This document shows, in pieces, positions 34,946 to 44,300 of a stretch of 64,000 bases of DNA (its first letter is position 1; each line of letters starts with the position of its first letter). The stretch comes from Runella sp. MFBS21. Lineage in GTDB: Bacteria; Bacteroidota; Bacteroidia; Cytophagales; Spirosomataceae. The position numbers and the translations under genes were made by a program. Location of the stretch: NCBI RefSeq assembly GCF_029433105.1, contig NZ_JARNTW010000001.1, positions 992,001 through 1,056,000 on the forward strand. The letters run 5' to 3'. The notes under the pieces were generated by a model, which saw nothing but the letters and a program-made list of their open reading frames with translations, had not been told where the DNA came from and ran no database searches.

Positions 34946-36352
34946 TTACATTTTAATATTGGTAGTTCCGTAAGGCTTGCGTTGTGGACGGCTCAACATG
35001 GCGTTGGCTTCTTTGTCATTGACAAAACGCTCTGCTTTAGGATCCCATTGAAGTTTGCGAGGCAGTTTCATAGCGATATGGCTCACCAAACATACGCTAC
35101 AAGCTCGGTGGCCAATTTCTACGGGCGAAATCGGCGCTTTGCGTGATTTGACACATTCTAGCCAATTGCCGTGCTGTTCGTCACTTTTGTATAAATGAAT
35201 TTCGTTTTCTCCAATTACAGATGTCAAAATTTTGGGGTCGCTCGCGTCAAGCGCTTTACTACTTTTGGCTTTAGAGACAGGGTCGCTTGCCGAAGCCACA
35301 TAATCCCCACGTGATACAAAAATCCAGCCTTCAGTACCTTCATATCGGATACCATTAGGAAAACCTCCACTAGTATACATCGTAATGCCGTTGGCGTATT
35401 CGGCTTTGACCATGAAATCGCCATGCACATTCCAAAGGCCTGATTTCGGAAACTCCGCTACGGCTTGTACATAAATAGGGCCGGTATATTCGGTATCCAT
35501 CCCCCATGCTGCCGAATCAAAATGGTGCTGTCCCCATCCCGTAATCATCCCTGCGCCGTATTGCTCTAAGCGCAACCATCCCGGACGGCCGTAGCCCTGC
35601 TGAGGATGAACGCCGATTTCGGTATAAGGCACTTCGGGTGTAGAGCCTAACCACATATCATAATTGAAACCTGCCGGCACAGGCATTGGGGCGGCCGAAG
35701 GACCAGAAGGGTCTCCGGGCAACCCCACCTTCACGGTATGAAGTTTACCGATTCGGCCATTGCGTACAAGTTCGGCCGCAATCCTAAATTGAGGCGAAGA
35801 GCGTTGCTGAGTCCCTACTTGAAGAATGGTGCCTTTTTTCTGAATAATATCGCTCAACATCCGTCCTTCGGCAATAGTGAGTGAAGTGGGTTTTTGTAAG
35901 TAAACATCTTTTCCTGCCAAAGCCGCTTCAATCGCGGGTTGTGAATGCCAGTGGTCAGGTGTACTGATGACTACGGCATCTATGTCTTTGTTGAGCAACA
36001 TCTCGCGATAGTCGTCGTACATTTTGGCATCGACGTAATTGGCATTACCTGTTTTCTTGGTATAATAGCTTTCTACGAGTTTTTTGCCGTCTTGTAGGCG
36101 ATTTTTATCGAGGTCGCAAACCGCAATCATGCGCGCTGCTTCATGCTGCATAGTGCCGGGCATGTCGTGGTCGCGTGCGATGCGTCCACAGCCAATCTGC
36201 CCAATATTGATTTTATTGCTAGGGGCGTTTTTGCCGAATACCGATGAGGGTACAATCGTAGGAACTCCAATCACCGTAGAAGCTGCGGCTCCTTTGGCGG
36301 TAAGCTCAAGGAATTTTCTGCGGGAAACGGAAGGTTGTGAGGCTTTTGACAT
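34946..36352 (-). CDS. Gfo/Idh/MocA-family oxidoreductase, Tat signal
   Basis: 468 residues from ATG 36352; a longer in-frame start at 36424 would bury the signal. Tat signal: SVSRRKFLELTAKGAAASTV. Dehydrogenase motifs: INIGQIGCGRIARDHDMPG, DAVVISTPDHWHSQPAIEAALAG (split here for length), DVYLQKPTSLTIAEG with the catalytic-site lysine, and GWGQHHFDSAAWGMD (histidine). The C-terminal region resembles the long GFO group common beside glycoside hydrolases. It reads away from the LacI-type regulator and probably begins the leftward catabolic transcript. Confidence 0.9.
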   Translation of the reverse strand: MSKASQPSVSRRKFLELTAKGAAASTVIGVPTIVPSSVFGKNAPSNKINIGQIGCGRIARDHDMPGTMQHEAARMIAVCDLDKNRLQDGKKLVESYYTKKTGNANYVDAKMYDDYREMLLNKDIDAVVISTPDHWHSQPAIEAALAGKDVYLQKPTSLTIAEGRMLSDIIQKKGTILQVGTQQRSSPQFRIAAELVRNGRIGKLHTVKVGLPGDPSGPSAAPMPVPAGFNYDMWLGSTPEVPYTEIGVHPQQGYGRPGWLRLEQYGAGMITGWGQHHFDSAAWGMDTEYTGPIYVQAVAEFPKSGLWNVHGDFMVKAEYANGITMYTSGGFPNGIRYEGTEGWIFVSRGDYVASASDPVSKAKSSKALDASDPKILTSVIGENEIHLYKSDEQHGNWLECVKSRKAPISPVEIGHRACSVCLVSHIAMKLPRKLQWDPKAERFVNDKEANAMLSRPQRKPYGTTNIKM

Positions 36353-36707
36353 AGAAATGTTTAGGATTTCTTTATGGTGAAATTTCAGGAAATTGGTTCG
36401 GTTTAAGACATTAGAATTGTACAATTTGATTTTTTTCTTAGGTACGTTCTATAAAAACGGAAGTGAAACCCCCAAAATCAAATTGTAGTTAATGTTAGGA
36501 GAAGATGGCTAAGATTCAAAAATATCTCGAAATTATTTTACTAAAAAATATTTTTATCTATCGAAAACGTTTTCGGAAACGCCACCGATAGCTATTTTAG
36601 ACTCAAATATTTTATATAAATTTGTGAAATTGTATAAAACTCCTTTCCCTTTTTTGGAAGTGAGTAGATACTGACGATTTAGTTGAACTTGGAAAAATAT
36701 AATTTTA
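36353..36707. other. Divergent regulatory region of the glucuronate locus
   Basis: 355 bases between the leftward oxidoreductase and the rightward regulator. It holds the 14-bp operator at 36562-36575 and a Bacteroidota-type -7 box TAAATTTG at 36617-36624 reading toward the regulator. No gene is visible; the rest is A+T-rich. Confidence 0.5.
36562..36575. promoter_or_regulatory. LacI-type operator
   Basis: CGAAAACGTTTTCG is a perfect 14-bp palindrome with the central CG typical of LacI/GalR-family operators. It lies 133 bases before the regulator's start, 210 bases before the divergent oxidoreductase and about 40 bases upstream of the regulator's -7 box, so it could control either direction. 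Confidence 0.7.
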
Positions 36708-37859
36708 ATGGTGCCTTGTAAGAAGTGTAGAACAGCTCATAATGTAGTGAAGGCTGGATTTGTAAGGGGCAAACAACGCTTGTTTTGTAAAACCTGTGAA
36801 CTACATTTTACGGTATCTTTGCCACAACACGAAGAGCCAAAAGCGGCTCGTCAAACTACTATTGTGGATGTGGCTAGGGCATTGGGGGTAGCTCCTTCCA
36901 CGGTATCGCGGGCACTAAATGGCAGTACAGACATTAATTCTTTTACACGTCAAGAAATCTTACGTGTGGCTACGGAGATGGATTATCGCCCCAATCTATT
37001 GGCGCAGAGCCTTCACCGTGGCGAAACACACACAATTGGAGTGGTGATTCCCGATATTGAACGTCCTTTTTTTGCGGGTGTATTGGCAGGAATTCAGAAA
37101 GTCGCTACTGAGGCAGGCTATCGTGTAATGATTTGCCAATCCAACGAATCACATTCTACCGAAACCCTCAACGTACAAGCTTTGGTGGCGAGCCGAGTGG
37201 ATGGGCTCCTTATCAGTCATTCCAAAGAAACTACTTCCTTTGAACACATTAAACTCCAACTGAAAAAGGGATTGCCAATTGTGCATTTTGATAGGGTGTG
37301 TGATGAAGTTGACACTGCCAAGGTGGTTCAAGAGGATTTTGAAGGAAGTTTTGCGCTAGTTGAGCATCTGATTGGCCAGGGCTGTCGTCGGATTGCGGTA
37401 TGTGCAGGCCCACGTGAGCTACTCATTAGTAGTGCTCGACTTCAGGGCTACAAAGCGGCTTTAGAAAAGCATGGTATTGAGCTAGACGAATCCTTGATTT
37501 ATCATAGTCACTTCAAGAAAGGAGAGCCATTGTTGGCTTTAGAAAAATGGCTTGCGCTTGATGCCCGACCTGACGGAATTTTTGCGGTACATTATGCCAA
37601 TGCCATCGAAATAATGGTAGAATTGAAAAAAAGAAATTTTCAAATTCCTCAGGAAGTAGCAATAGTGGGTTTTGGTGATGAGTTGATTGCGGAGTTGATT
37701 GAACCTTCGTTGACGGTTTTTCATCTTTTCCCATTTGCAATGGGCGAAGCCGCGGCCTCACTGCTCATCGACAACATCATTCATCGTGATACATTTATGG
37801 CTTCCACTCAAAAAATGCGGGGTGAATTACGAATCCGACAATCATCATTGCGGTCATAA
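36708..37859 (+). CDS. LacI-family transcriptional regulator with N-terminal zinc ribbon
   Basis: 383 residues. Residues 1-40 form a four-cysteine ribbon (C4, C7, C27, C30; VRGKQRLFCKTCELHFTV), similar to the N-terminal zinc-binding domain of IS1-type transposases. Residues 51-105 are a complete LacI headpiece (TIVDVARALGVAPSTVSRAL, then YRPNLLAQSLHRG with the hinge helix), and residues 110-380 a periplasmic-binding-like effector domain (TIGVVIPDIERPFFAGVLAG). Effector is probably a sugar from the adjacent catabolic locus. The ribbon precedes the headpiece and is unusual for LacI proteins. The 3' end overlaps the convergent NFACT gene by six bases. Confidence 0.92.
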   Translation: MVPCKKCRTAHNVVKAGFVRGKQRLFCKTCELHFTVSLPQHEEPKAARQTTIVDVARALGVAPSTVSRALNGSTDINSFTRQEILRVATEMDYRPNLLAQSLHRGETHTIGVVIPDIERPFFAGVLAGIQKVATEAGYRVMICQSNESHSTETLNVQALVASRVDGLLISHSKETTSFEHIKLQLKKGLPIVHFDRVCDEVDTAKVVQEDFEGSFALVEHLIGQGCRRIAVCAGPRELLISSARLQGYKAALEKHGIELDESLIYHSHFKKGEPLLALEKWLALDARPDGIFAVHYANAIEIMVELKKRNFQIPQEVAIVGFGDELIAELIEPSLTVFHLFPFAMGEAAASLLIDNIIHRDTFMASTQKMRGELRIRQSSLRS

Positions 37860-39806
37860 ACCGCGTGGTTGAACCATTACGACCTCTTCTTTGTCTAAAA
37901 TTACTTCTCCTTCAGGTAAGCCTTTAGGTTTTCTGACAAATTTTTTCGGGGTTACGATTACCGGACAAAGCGTTTCATTGCGGCGTTTCGAGTACCAAGC
38001 GGCGATTTGAGCGGCGCGCTCAACGACGCTATTAGGAATTTTTTTGCCTGCTTTGTATTTCACTACTACATGGGAGCCAGCTACATCGCGGGCATGTAGC
38101 CAAAGGTCTTCCTTATAGGCGTATTTTTTGGTGAGGAGGTCGTTGTTTTTTGCATTTTTTCCAATCAAAATCACATATCCATCAAACTCGGTGTGCTTGA
38201 AAAGTTGGGTAGGAGATAGGACGGGCGCATCGCTGAGAAGATTATTATTTTTAAGGTATTTGCGCAATAGTTTGAGTGATTCAAATGCTTCAATAATGCT
38301 GACGTGGTTTTTGAGTTCTTCCAGTTCGCCTTCCCTTAAAGCGATATTCTCTTGCAATTTTTCAATTTCGATGCGCTCATTTTTTGATTTTCGATAATAG
38401 CTTTCGGCGTTGCGTTGTGGGGTTAAGTCTGGTTTTAGCTTGATATCGATGTCTTGATTGCGATAAAAATCAAACAATGTTACCCGTTCGGCACGCTCCG
38501 GAATTTGGTGAAGATTGGCCATTAAAATATGTCCAATTTCCTCATTTTTGATATTGCTATCAATGTCTAATAATTTCTGAAAAGCTTCTTCCAAATAATG
38601 CTCAGTTCGTTGGATACGCTTCTGAATCATTTTGAGGGCTTCGCTTTTTTCTTTTGCAATGACTCCTATGCGATTGTAAGTAGTATAGAAATCATTGAGA
38701 GCGATAATGGGGTCGGTATGTTCGCGAACGACCTCCCCCAGCGGTACAAGCGAAAGAGTAGGTTGATGATTCCAGAGGCTAATACGAAATGTAGGATTTG
38801 AAAGAAGCATCAACGTATTTTGGATGATTTGCCAACGGTGTTTCGTAGGGGCAGGCCTTGCGTCTGCCCCTACTACGGCTTGAGAGTCTGCGCTTACGGC
38901 TTGAGAGTCTGCGCTTACAGCTTGTGCGTCTGCCCCTACGGCTTGTGCGTCTGCCCCTACAGCTTGTGCGTCTGCCCCTACGGCTTGAGAGTCTGCCCCT
39001 ACGGCTTGAGAGTCTGCCCCTACGGTTTGTGAGTCTGCGCTTACGGCTTGAGAGTCTGCGCTTACAGCTTGTGCGTCTGCCCCTACGGCTTGTGAGTCTG
39101 CCCCTACGGCTTGTGCGTCTGCCCCTACAATATCGCCTATGGCGTCAGGTGTGGGCTTTGTGCCAATGTCTATTTGAGTTTGTGCAGACGCAGTAGGGGC
39201 AGACGCAGCAGCAAGGGCAGACGCAAGGCCTGCCCCTACATGGGTAAATTGCTTTTCCAGATATGCATTTATTTCCTTTCCAAACGTGGGGAATATTTTA
39301 CGATGGTCATAATTGGCAGCTTCATAAGCTTCCCAAGATTGGTCGAGAGAGCGGTCAAGCTGCGAGAGTTTTAGAGTATTGTCAGAAACAAGTTTATTGT
39401 GAAAAAGGTCGATGACTAGGTCGTTCTCAAACAATACTGCGTTTGAGCGATTGCCAAATAATTTGAAAACGAGCGTGAAATTCTTGTCGAGTACAATCCC
39501 CAACGCTCGTTCATTATGAAATTGTCGTATCTCTGTGACCTCCAAATCATAGAGATTTTCGAATAAATCTACGCTATTTTGGCGAGCGCGGTTAAATTCG
39601 TCAGGGAAGTTGAAGCAAGCAAAATCAGGTCGTAACATCGCCCGAATAAAAAACGGACGATAGTAATTGTTTTTGCCGCGAGCTTGAGCCAATACGATGA
39701 CCAACTCATCTTTTTCTTGACTAAAACATTCCATAAACTTCAACCCTTTGGTCAAGGGACGAAGCGCTTCGGTCAAATGTTTTAAAAAATGATAGTTTTG
39801 ATGCAT
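37854..39806 (-). CDS. NFACT/RqcH ribosome quality control protein with repeat insertion
   Basis: From ATG 39806 it is 650 residues; a longer frame to 39884 is not homologous. RqcH/Rqc2 proteins bind obstructed 50S-peptidyl-tRNA complexes and recruit tRNA-Ala to add C-terminal alanine tails. NFACT-N: GLKFMECFSQEKDELVIVL, YYRPFFIRAMLRPDFACFNF, EFNRARQNSVDLFENL. A coiled coil follows (IKNEEIGHILMANLHQIPER, IEKLQENIALREGELEELK), then the C-terminal NFACT-R domain (KEDLWLHARDVAGSHVVVK, then GKKIPNSVVERAAQIAAWYS). Between NFACT-N and the coiled coil sits about 130 residues of tandem seven-residue units V(G/S)AD(A/S)QA, encoded by a 21-bp repeat bounded by palindromic elements. Those residues are absent from the family elsewhere. 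Confidence 0.92.
   Translation of the reverse strand: MHQNYHFLKHLTEALRPLTKGLKFMECFSQEKDELVIVLAQARGKNNYYRPFFIRAMLRPDFACFNFPDEFNRARQNSVDLFENLYDLEVTEIRQFHNERALGIVLDKNFTLVFKLFGNRSNAVLFENDLVIDLFHNKLVSDNTLKLSQLDRSLDQSWEAYEAANYDHRKIFPTFGKEINAYLEKQFTHVGAGLASALAAASAPTASAQTQIDIGTKPTPDAIGDIVGADAQAVGADSQAVGADAQAVSADSQAVSADSQTVGADSQAVGADSQAVGADAQAVGADAQAVGADAQAVSADSQAVSADSQAVVGADARPAPTKHRWQIIQNTLMLLSNPTFRISLWNHQPTLSLVPLGEVVREHTDPIIALNDFYTTYNRIGVIAKEKSEALKMIQKRIQRTEHYLEEAFQKLLDIDSNIKNEEIGHILMANLHQIPERAERVTLFDFYRNQDIDIKLKPDLTPQRNAESYYRKSKNERIEIEKLQENIALREGELEELKNHVSIIEAFESLKLLRKYLKNNNLLSDAPVLSPTQLFKHTEFDGYVILIGKNAKNNDLLTKKYAYKEDLWLHARDVAGSHVVVKYKAGKKIPNSVVERAAQIAAWYSKRRNETLCPVIVTPKKFVRKPKGLPEGEVILDKEEVVMVQPRGL
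38845..38873. repeat. 29-bp palindromic element inside the NFACT gene, left copy
   Basis: GTAGGGGCAG - loop GCCTTGCGT - CTGCCCCTAC. It is the exact reverse complement of the intergenic element at 33698-33726. Confidence 0.9.
38874..39125. repeat. 21-bp tandem repeat (minisatellite) in NFACT coding sequence
   Basis: Twelve head-to-tail 21-bp units, each starting TACGGCTTG or TACAGCTTG and ending GTCTGCCCC or GTCTGCGCT on the plus strand. Each encodes seven residues on the minus strand (VGADAQA, VGADSQA, VSADSQA). Units fall into at least four sequence types that alternate, suggesting slippage and recombination. Every unit is a multiple of three, so the reading frame is kept. Confidence 0.95.
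39212..39240. repeat. 29-bp palindromic element inside the NFACT gene, right copy
   Basis: AAGGGCAG - loop ACGCAAGGC - CTGCCCCTAC, opposite in orientation to the left copy at 38845 and slightly shortened at its 5' arm. A further half-copy (GTAGGGGCAGACGCAG) lies at 39193-39208. Confidence 0.85.
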
Positions 39807-39860
39807 ACCGCAAAGGTAGTAAGCAAGGGGCAGTAAGTAGTATTTTTGGCACAAAAACGC

Positions 39861-39894
39861 AAAAGGCGGCGTGGATTTTTCCACGTCGCCTTTT
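39861..39894 (-). terminator. Rho-independent terminator of clpP
   Basis: AAAAGGCGGCGTGG pairs with CCACGTCGCCTTTT over 14 bp (one mismatch or wobble) with loop ATTTTT, about 20 bases past the clpP stop. It lies just upstream of the NFACT start codon's longer frame. Confidence 0.8.
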
Positions 39895-39914
39895 GTAAAA
39901 AAATAAGTAATCGC

Positions 39915-40589
39915 CTATTTTTCTCTTACCAATACTTCGTCGATTAAGCCGTACTCCTTAGCTTCTTCGGCGCGCATCCATTTATCGCGGTCGGAGTCTT
40001 TTTCGATAATTTCGACTGACTTACCAGTGTGGCTTGCCAAAATATCGTACAATTCTCCCCGAAGTTTCACGATTTCGCGAGCAGTGATTTCGATGTCAAC
40101 TGACTGTCCTTGGGCACCGCCTGAAGGCTGGTGAATCATAATACGAGCGTGAGGAAGTGCGGCACGTTTGCCAGCGGCACCACCTGCTAGTAATACAGCT
40201 CCCATAGAAGCCGCCAAACTGGTACAAACCGTAGCTACATCAGGACGGACATATTGCATGGTATCATAAATACCCAAGCCTGCGTACACGGAGCCACCAG
40301 GGCTATTGATATACATCAAAATATCTTTTTTGGGGTCGGCAGATTCCAAAAACAACAACTGAGCTACTACGATGTTAGCGATTTGGTCATCTACGGGCAT
40401 TCCAAAGAAGATGATACGGTCGGCCATAAGGCGCGAAAATACATCTACTTCGCGGAAATTCATTGGGCGCTCTTCGATGATAGCGCGGGTCATGTTTTCT
40501 ACGGTATGGTTTACGTAGCCATCAACGGTCAGGCCGTTCATGCCTAAATGTTTTACTGCGTACTTTCTAAATTCTTGTCCGTGATTCAT
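39915..40589 (-). CDS. clpP: ATP-dependent Clp protease proteolytic subunit
   Basis: 224 residues. Forms the tetradecameric proteolytic chamber used with ClpX or ClpA/C. Catalytic Ser128 in [12 protein letters not shown], His153 in [14 protein letters not shown], and Asp in the EKDSDRDKW segment; [19 protein letters not shown] and [19 protein letters not shown] are the usual handle and pore segments. There is no clpX next to it in the window (the gene upstream on the minus strand is absent). Start ATG gives the typical N-terminal propeptide-like region (residues 1-20). Confidence 0.96.
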   Translation of the reverse strand: MNHGQEFRKYAVKHLGMNGLTVDGYVNHTVENMTRAIIEERPMNFREVDVFSRLMADRIIFFGMPVDDQIANIVVAQLLFLESADPKKDILMYINSPGGSVYAGLGIYDTMQYVRPDVATVCTSLAASMGAVLLAGGAAGKRAALPHARIMIHQPSGGAQGQSVDIEITAREIVKLRGELYDILASHTGKSVEIIEKDSDRDKWMRAEEAKEYGLIDEVLVREK

Positions 40590-40729
40590 TGTGTTTTACT
40601 TTAATAGTTAATCTTTGTATTTTCAGAACATAAATCTTATTCTCTTGGTTCGGTGGACAAAAATGCAGAATTTAGCGTTTGATTGTTGTTTGTTTTACCA
40701 ACAAAATATCGGTGGAAGCGAGATTTGTC

Positions 40730-41323
40730 ATGCGAAGCATTTTAGAGGGGCATATTCCGGCATCTGCCGTGGAGTATTGTTATGGATTGTGGGAACGCTA
40801 TCAATTTGATTTTGTGGCTTCTAGGCCACGCCGAACTCGTCTTGGCGATTTTACGGCTCAGTCTGGGCAGCGCGAACGTATCACGGTCAATGTCAATCTA
40901 AATCCCTATAATTTTTTGATTACGTATCTTCACGAAGTAGCTCATTTGGAGGTATATCGAGGATACAAGCGTCGCCAACCTCCGCACGGGAAAGCATGGA
41001 AAAATCATTTTAGCCTCTTGCTCCAGCCTGTTTTGAATGAGCAAAATTTCCCTTTGTCGGTTTTGGCTCCGTTGCTACATTATGCCCAAAACCCCACGGC
41101 TTCTACCGGAACCCACTTGCCTCTCATGCAAGCGCTCAAAAACATTGATGCGCCTCAAACCCATCTTGTAATGGTAAGTCAGCTAAATGAAGGACAGACT
41201 TTCTTGCTGAATCAAAAAATGTTTGTGAGAGGTACGCTAAGACGTACGCGGGTCGTTTGTATAGAAAAAGCCTCACAAAAAAAATATTTGGTGGCGGCAC
41301 ATGCTTGGGTTGAGAAAGTGTAA
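40730..41323 (+). CDS. SprT-like zinc metalloprotease-domain protein
   Basis: From ATG 40730 it is 197 residues (a TTG at 40679 and GTG at 40712 are also in frame). SprT-like domain: SAVEYCYGLWERYQFDF, NVNLNPYNFLITYLHEVAHL with the HExxH zinc motif, and HGKAWKNHF with a further histidine ligand. The C-terminal half (residues 115-197) is not part of the catalytic core and has FVRGTLRRTRVVCIEKASQK. The family is related to SPRTN-type DNA-protein crosslink proteases, but function in bacteria is unknown. It ends 12 bases before porU. Confidence 0.85.
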   Translation: MRSILEGHIPASAVEYCYGLWERYQFDFVASRPRRTRLGDFTAQSGQRERITVNVNLNPYNFLITYLHEVAHLEVYRGYKRRQPPHGKAWKNHFSLLLQPVLNEQNFPLSVLAPLLHYAQNPTASTGTHLPLMQALKNIDAPQTHLVMVSQLNEGQTFLLNQKMFVRGTLRRTRVVCIEKASQKKYLVAAHAWVEKV

Positions 41324-41335
41324 ATAAAGAATAAG

Positions 41336-44300
41336 GTGCAATTTGGGCAACAACTACGGGTGAAAAACAGGTTTGTTTTATACGAAAGACTTTTTCAGGT
41401 TATTTGGGAACTTTGTGGGACAAAAACCCCCATCTATTTAGTTTTACTATGGGGGTTGGGAAATCAAAGTTTTGCCCAAAACTCAGTATTATCTTCTGGA
41501 CAATGGTTTAAGATAGGAGTTACTCAAACGGGTGTATATAAAATTGACGCTGCTTATCTGAAACAAATGGGTGTTGACCCTTCCCAAATCAATCCTAAAC
41601 ACTTACGACTTTTTGGAAATGGAGGAGGTATGCTTCCTCAGTCTAATCAAATACCCCGTGCTGCTGACCTCATCGAAAATGCAGTCTACGTAAAAGGCGA
41701 AGCCGATAGCCGTTTTGATGAAGCAGACGCTCTTTGGTTTTTTGGGCAAAGCCCGCACGAAATTAAATACAATGCCGTCGAAAACCGCCTCGAACATCAG
41801 CTCAATCTCTATAATGACACTACTTTTTATTTTCTTCAGATAGGGAATGAAGCGGGAAGGAGGATTGTGTCACAATCTGCCGGAAAAAGTGGCGCTTTGA
41901 TTACGACCTTTGACGATTACGTCTTCAAAGAGAGTGAGTTATATAATCGTACTCAATCAGGGCGTGAGTGGTGGGGAGAATATTTTGGCAGCCAAACTCG
42001 TCAAGAATTTAAGGCAGATTTGCCAGGGCTGTTGCCAGATAGCCCCTTCAAATTTACGGCCGCAACGGTGGCTGCTGCGCAAGTGGTCACTAAGTTTGGT
42101 TTTGCAATAAATGGACAGGCGATTGGCGAACAAACCATGGGTACAGTTACGACGTACCGTTATGATTCTAAAGGTCAACGTACACAGCGTACTTATGAAG
42201 GCAAACTATCAGGGGCTGCTAATACCGTAAGTATGGTACTGACTTTTGATAAAGCAGGACAAGCTAGTGCGGAAGGTTACTTAGATTTTTTGGGGATTCA
42301 GTTACAGCGGAATTTAAGGTTATATAGCCAACCTACGATTTTTCAGAGTCTCGCTGCTTTGGCACAAGATTCTGTCAAATATGTGATAAGTCAAGCTACG
42401 GCTCAAATGCAACTTTGGGATATCACGATACCGCAGCGGCCACTTCAACAAAGCTATCAGCTCAATGGCACCGAGGCTACCTTTGGAAAAGAAGGAAAAA
42501 CCATAAAACGTTTTGTGGTATTTACTGAAGAACAACTCCAAAAACCTCTTTCTTTTAGAGCCATTGCAAATCAGAATATACGGGCCATGAAGGCTCCTAA
42601 TATGCTGATAGTAACGCCTATGGTTTGGCAAAAACAAGCTCAAAAGTTGGCAGATTTTCGAAGCCAAAACGATGGTTTAGAGGTAGCAGTAGTGCCTATT
42701 TCTCAGGTATACAATGAATTTGGATCGGGGCAGGCTGACCCTACGGCTATTCGGGATTTTGTAAGGTATATGTACCAAAAAGACCCGCAAAAATTGAAAT
42801 ATCTACTGCTGTTGGGCGATGCAAGTTATGATTATAAAAATAACCTGAAAGCACTGTCTCCTCAAGAGATGAGTTTGTTTGTTCCTACCTATGAGAGTCG
42901 CGAGTCATCACAGCCGGTATTGAGTTTTGGATCTGATGATTATTATGGTTTTTTGGAAGATAACGAAGGCGAATGGGGAGAAGACTATAGCGGAAATCAT
43001 ACGTTAGATGTTGGCGTGGGCAGGCTGCCTATTAAGTCAGTAGAAGAGGCTGAAGCGGTTGTCAATAAATTGATGAGATATAACACTAAGCGGTCTAGGG
43101 GAAATTGGCGCCAAAAAATCGTATTTGTAGCTGATGATGGAGATAGTAATCTTCATCAGCAAGATGCTGATAATTTGTCTAAAGTAGTAGCAAAACTTTC
43201 TCCTACCTATGATTTACGAAAATTGTATGTAGATGCTTATCCCCAAATAGGCACTACAAGTCAACATGCCCCTGAAGTGGGAAAGGCTATTGACAGATAC
43301 ATAAAGGAAGGTGCGTTTATAGTAAACTATACAGGACATGGCGGTACTTCGATATGGGCCGATGAGCAAATTGTTACTCTTCAAAACTTGCTCAGTTGGC
43401 GCAATCTCGATAATATGCCTTTGATTATTACGGCCACTTGTGAGTTTGGTCGTTTTGATAATCCTGCCGAGGTGTCGGGAGCCGAAATTGCCGTTTTAAG
43501 CCGCACGGGAGGAGCTATCGCAATGCTTACTACTGCCAGGCCCGTGTATGCAAGTACCAATTACCTGTTAAATAATGCTTTTTACGAAGCGGCTTTTCAA
43601 AAATCAAGCGGTGAAGTTCCGCGCCTTGGTGATTTGATGAAACATACCAAAAACAACAGCTTTAGTGGCGTGTTTAATCGAAACTTTACGCTTCTCGGAG
43701 ATCCTTCTCTCAGACTTAATTATCCCGACTATTCGATTGAAATAACTGCAAAAGATACGCTAAGAGCGGGCGGAAAAAGCCAGATTGTGGGAGAGGTTAA
43801 AAATGGAGATACCCTCGTTGCAGACTTTAATGGACTCGCACGTGTGACGGTGTTTGGTCCCGAAAACAAAATCGAGACTCTTGGAAATGAAGGCAGTAAA
43901 ATGGTGTATGGCGAATATAATACGCGCCTTTTTGAAGGGTGGGTCAGTGTCAAAGCCGGAAAGTTTAGCACGGATTTTATCGTACCAAAAAATGTGGAGG
44001 AAAAACTAGCCAAAGGCCGAGTGCAAGTGTACGCCGTGAGGGAAGATAGCCTAGTCGACGCAAGTGGTGGGAGTAATCAAATATGGGTAGGTGGAAAAGC
44101 GGCAACAGTCGTAGATAATACTCCTCCTCAACTTTCTATGTACCTAAACGATGGCACGTTTGTTGATGGAAATGAAGTAGAAGATAGCCCTGTATTGATT
44201 GCTGAAATAGCGGATGAAAATGGTATAAATCTTTCGACAGATATGGTGTTGACCTTAAATGACACCCTTTCGATGGTGGTGAATCAGTACTTTGTGGCCG

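Noticed and set aside
38874-39125. Regular repeats considered as a CRISPR array
   Set aside because: Units are directly contiguous without spacers, keep the reading frame of the NFACT gene and resemble the palindromic element; no cas genes are near.
38820-39196. Long plus-strand ORFs across the NFACT repeat
   Set aside because: They are translations of the 21-bp repeat on the opposite strand (Leu/Arg/Cys-rich periodic peptides) and have no homology.
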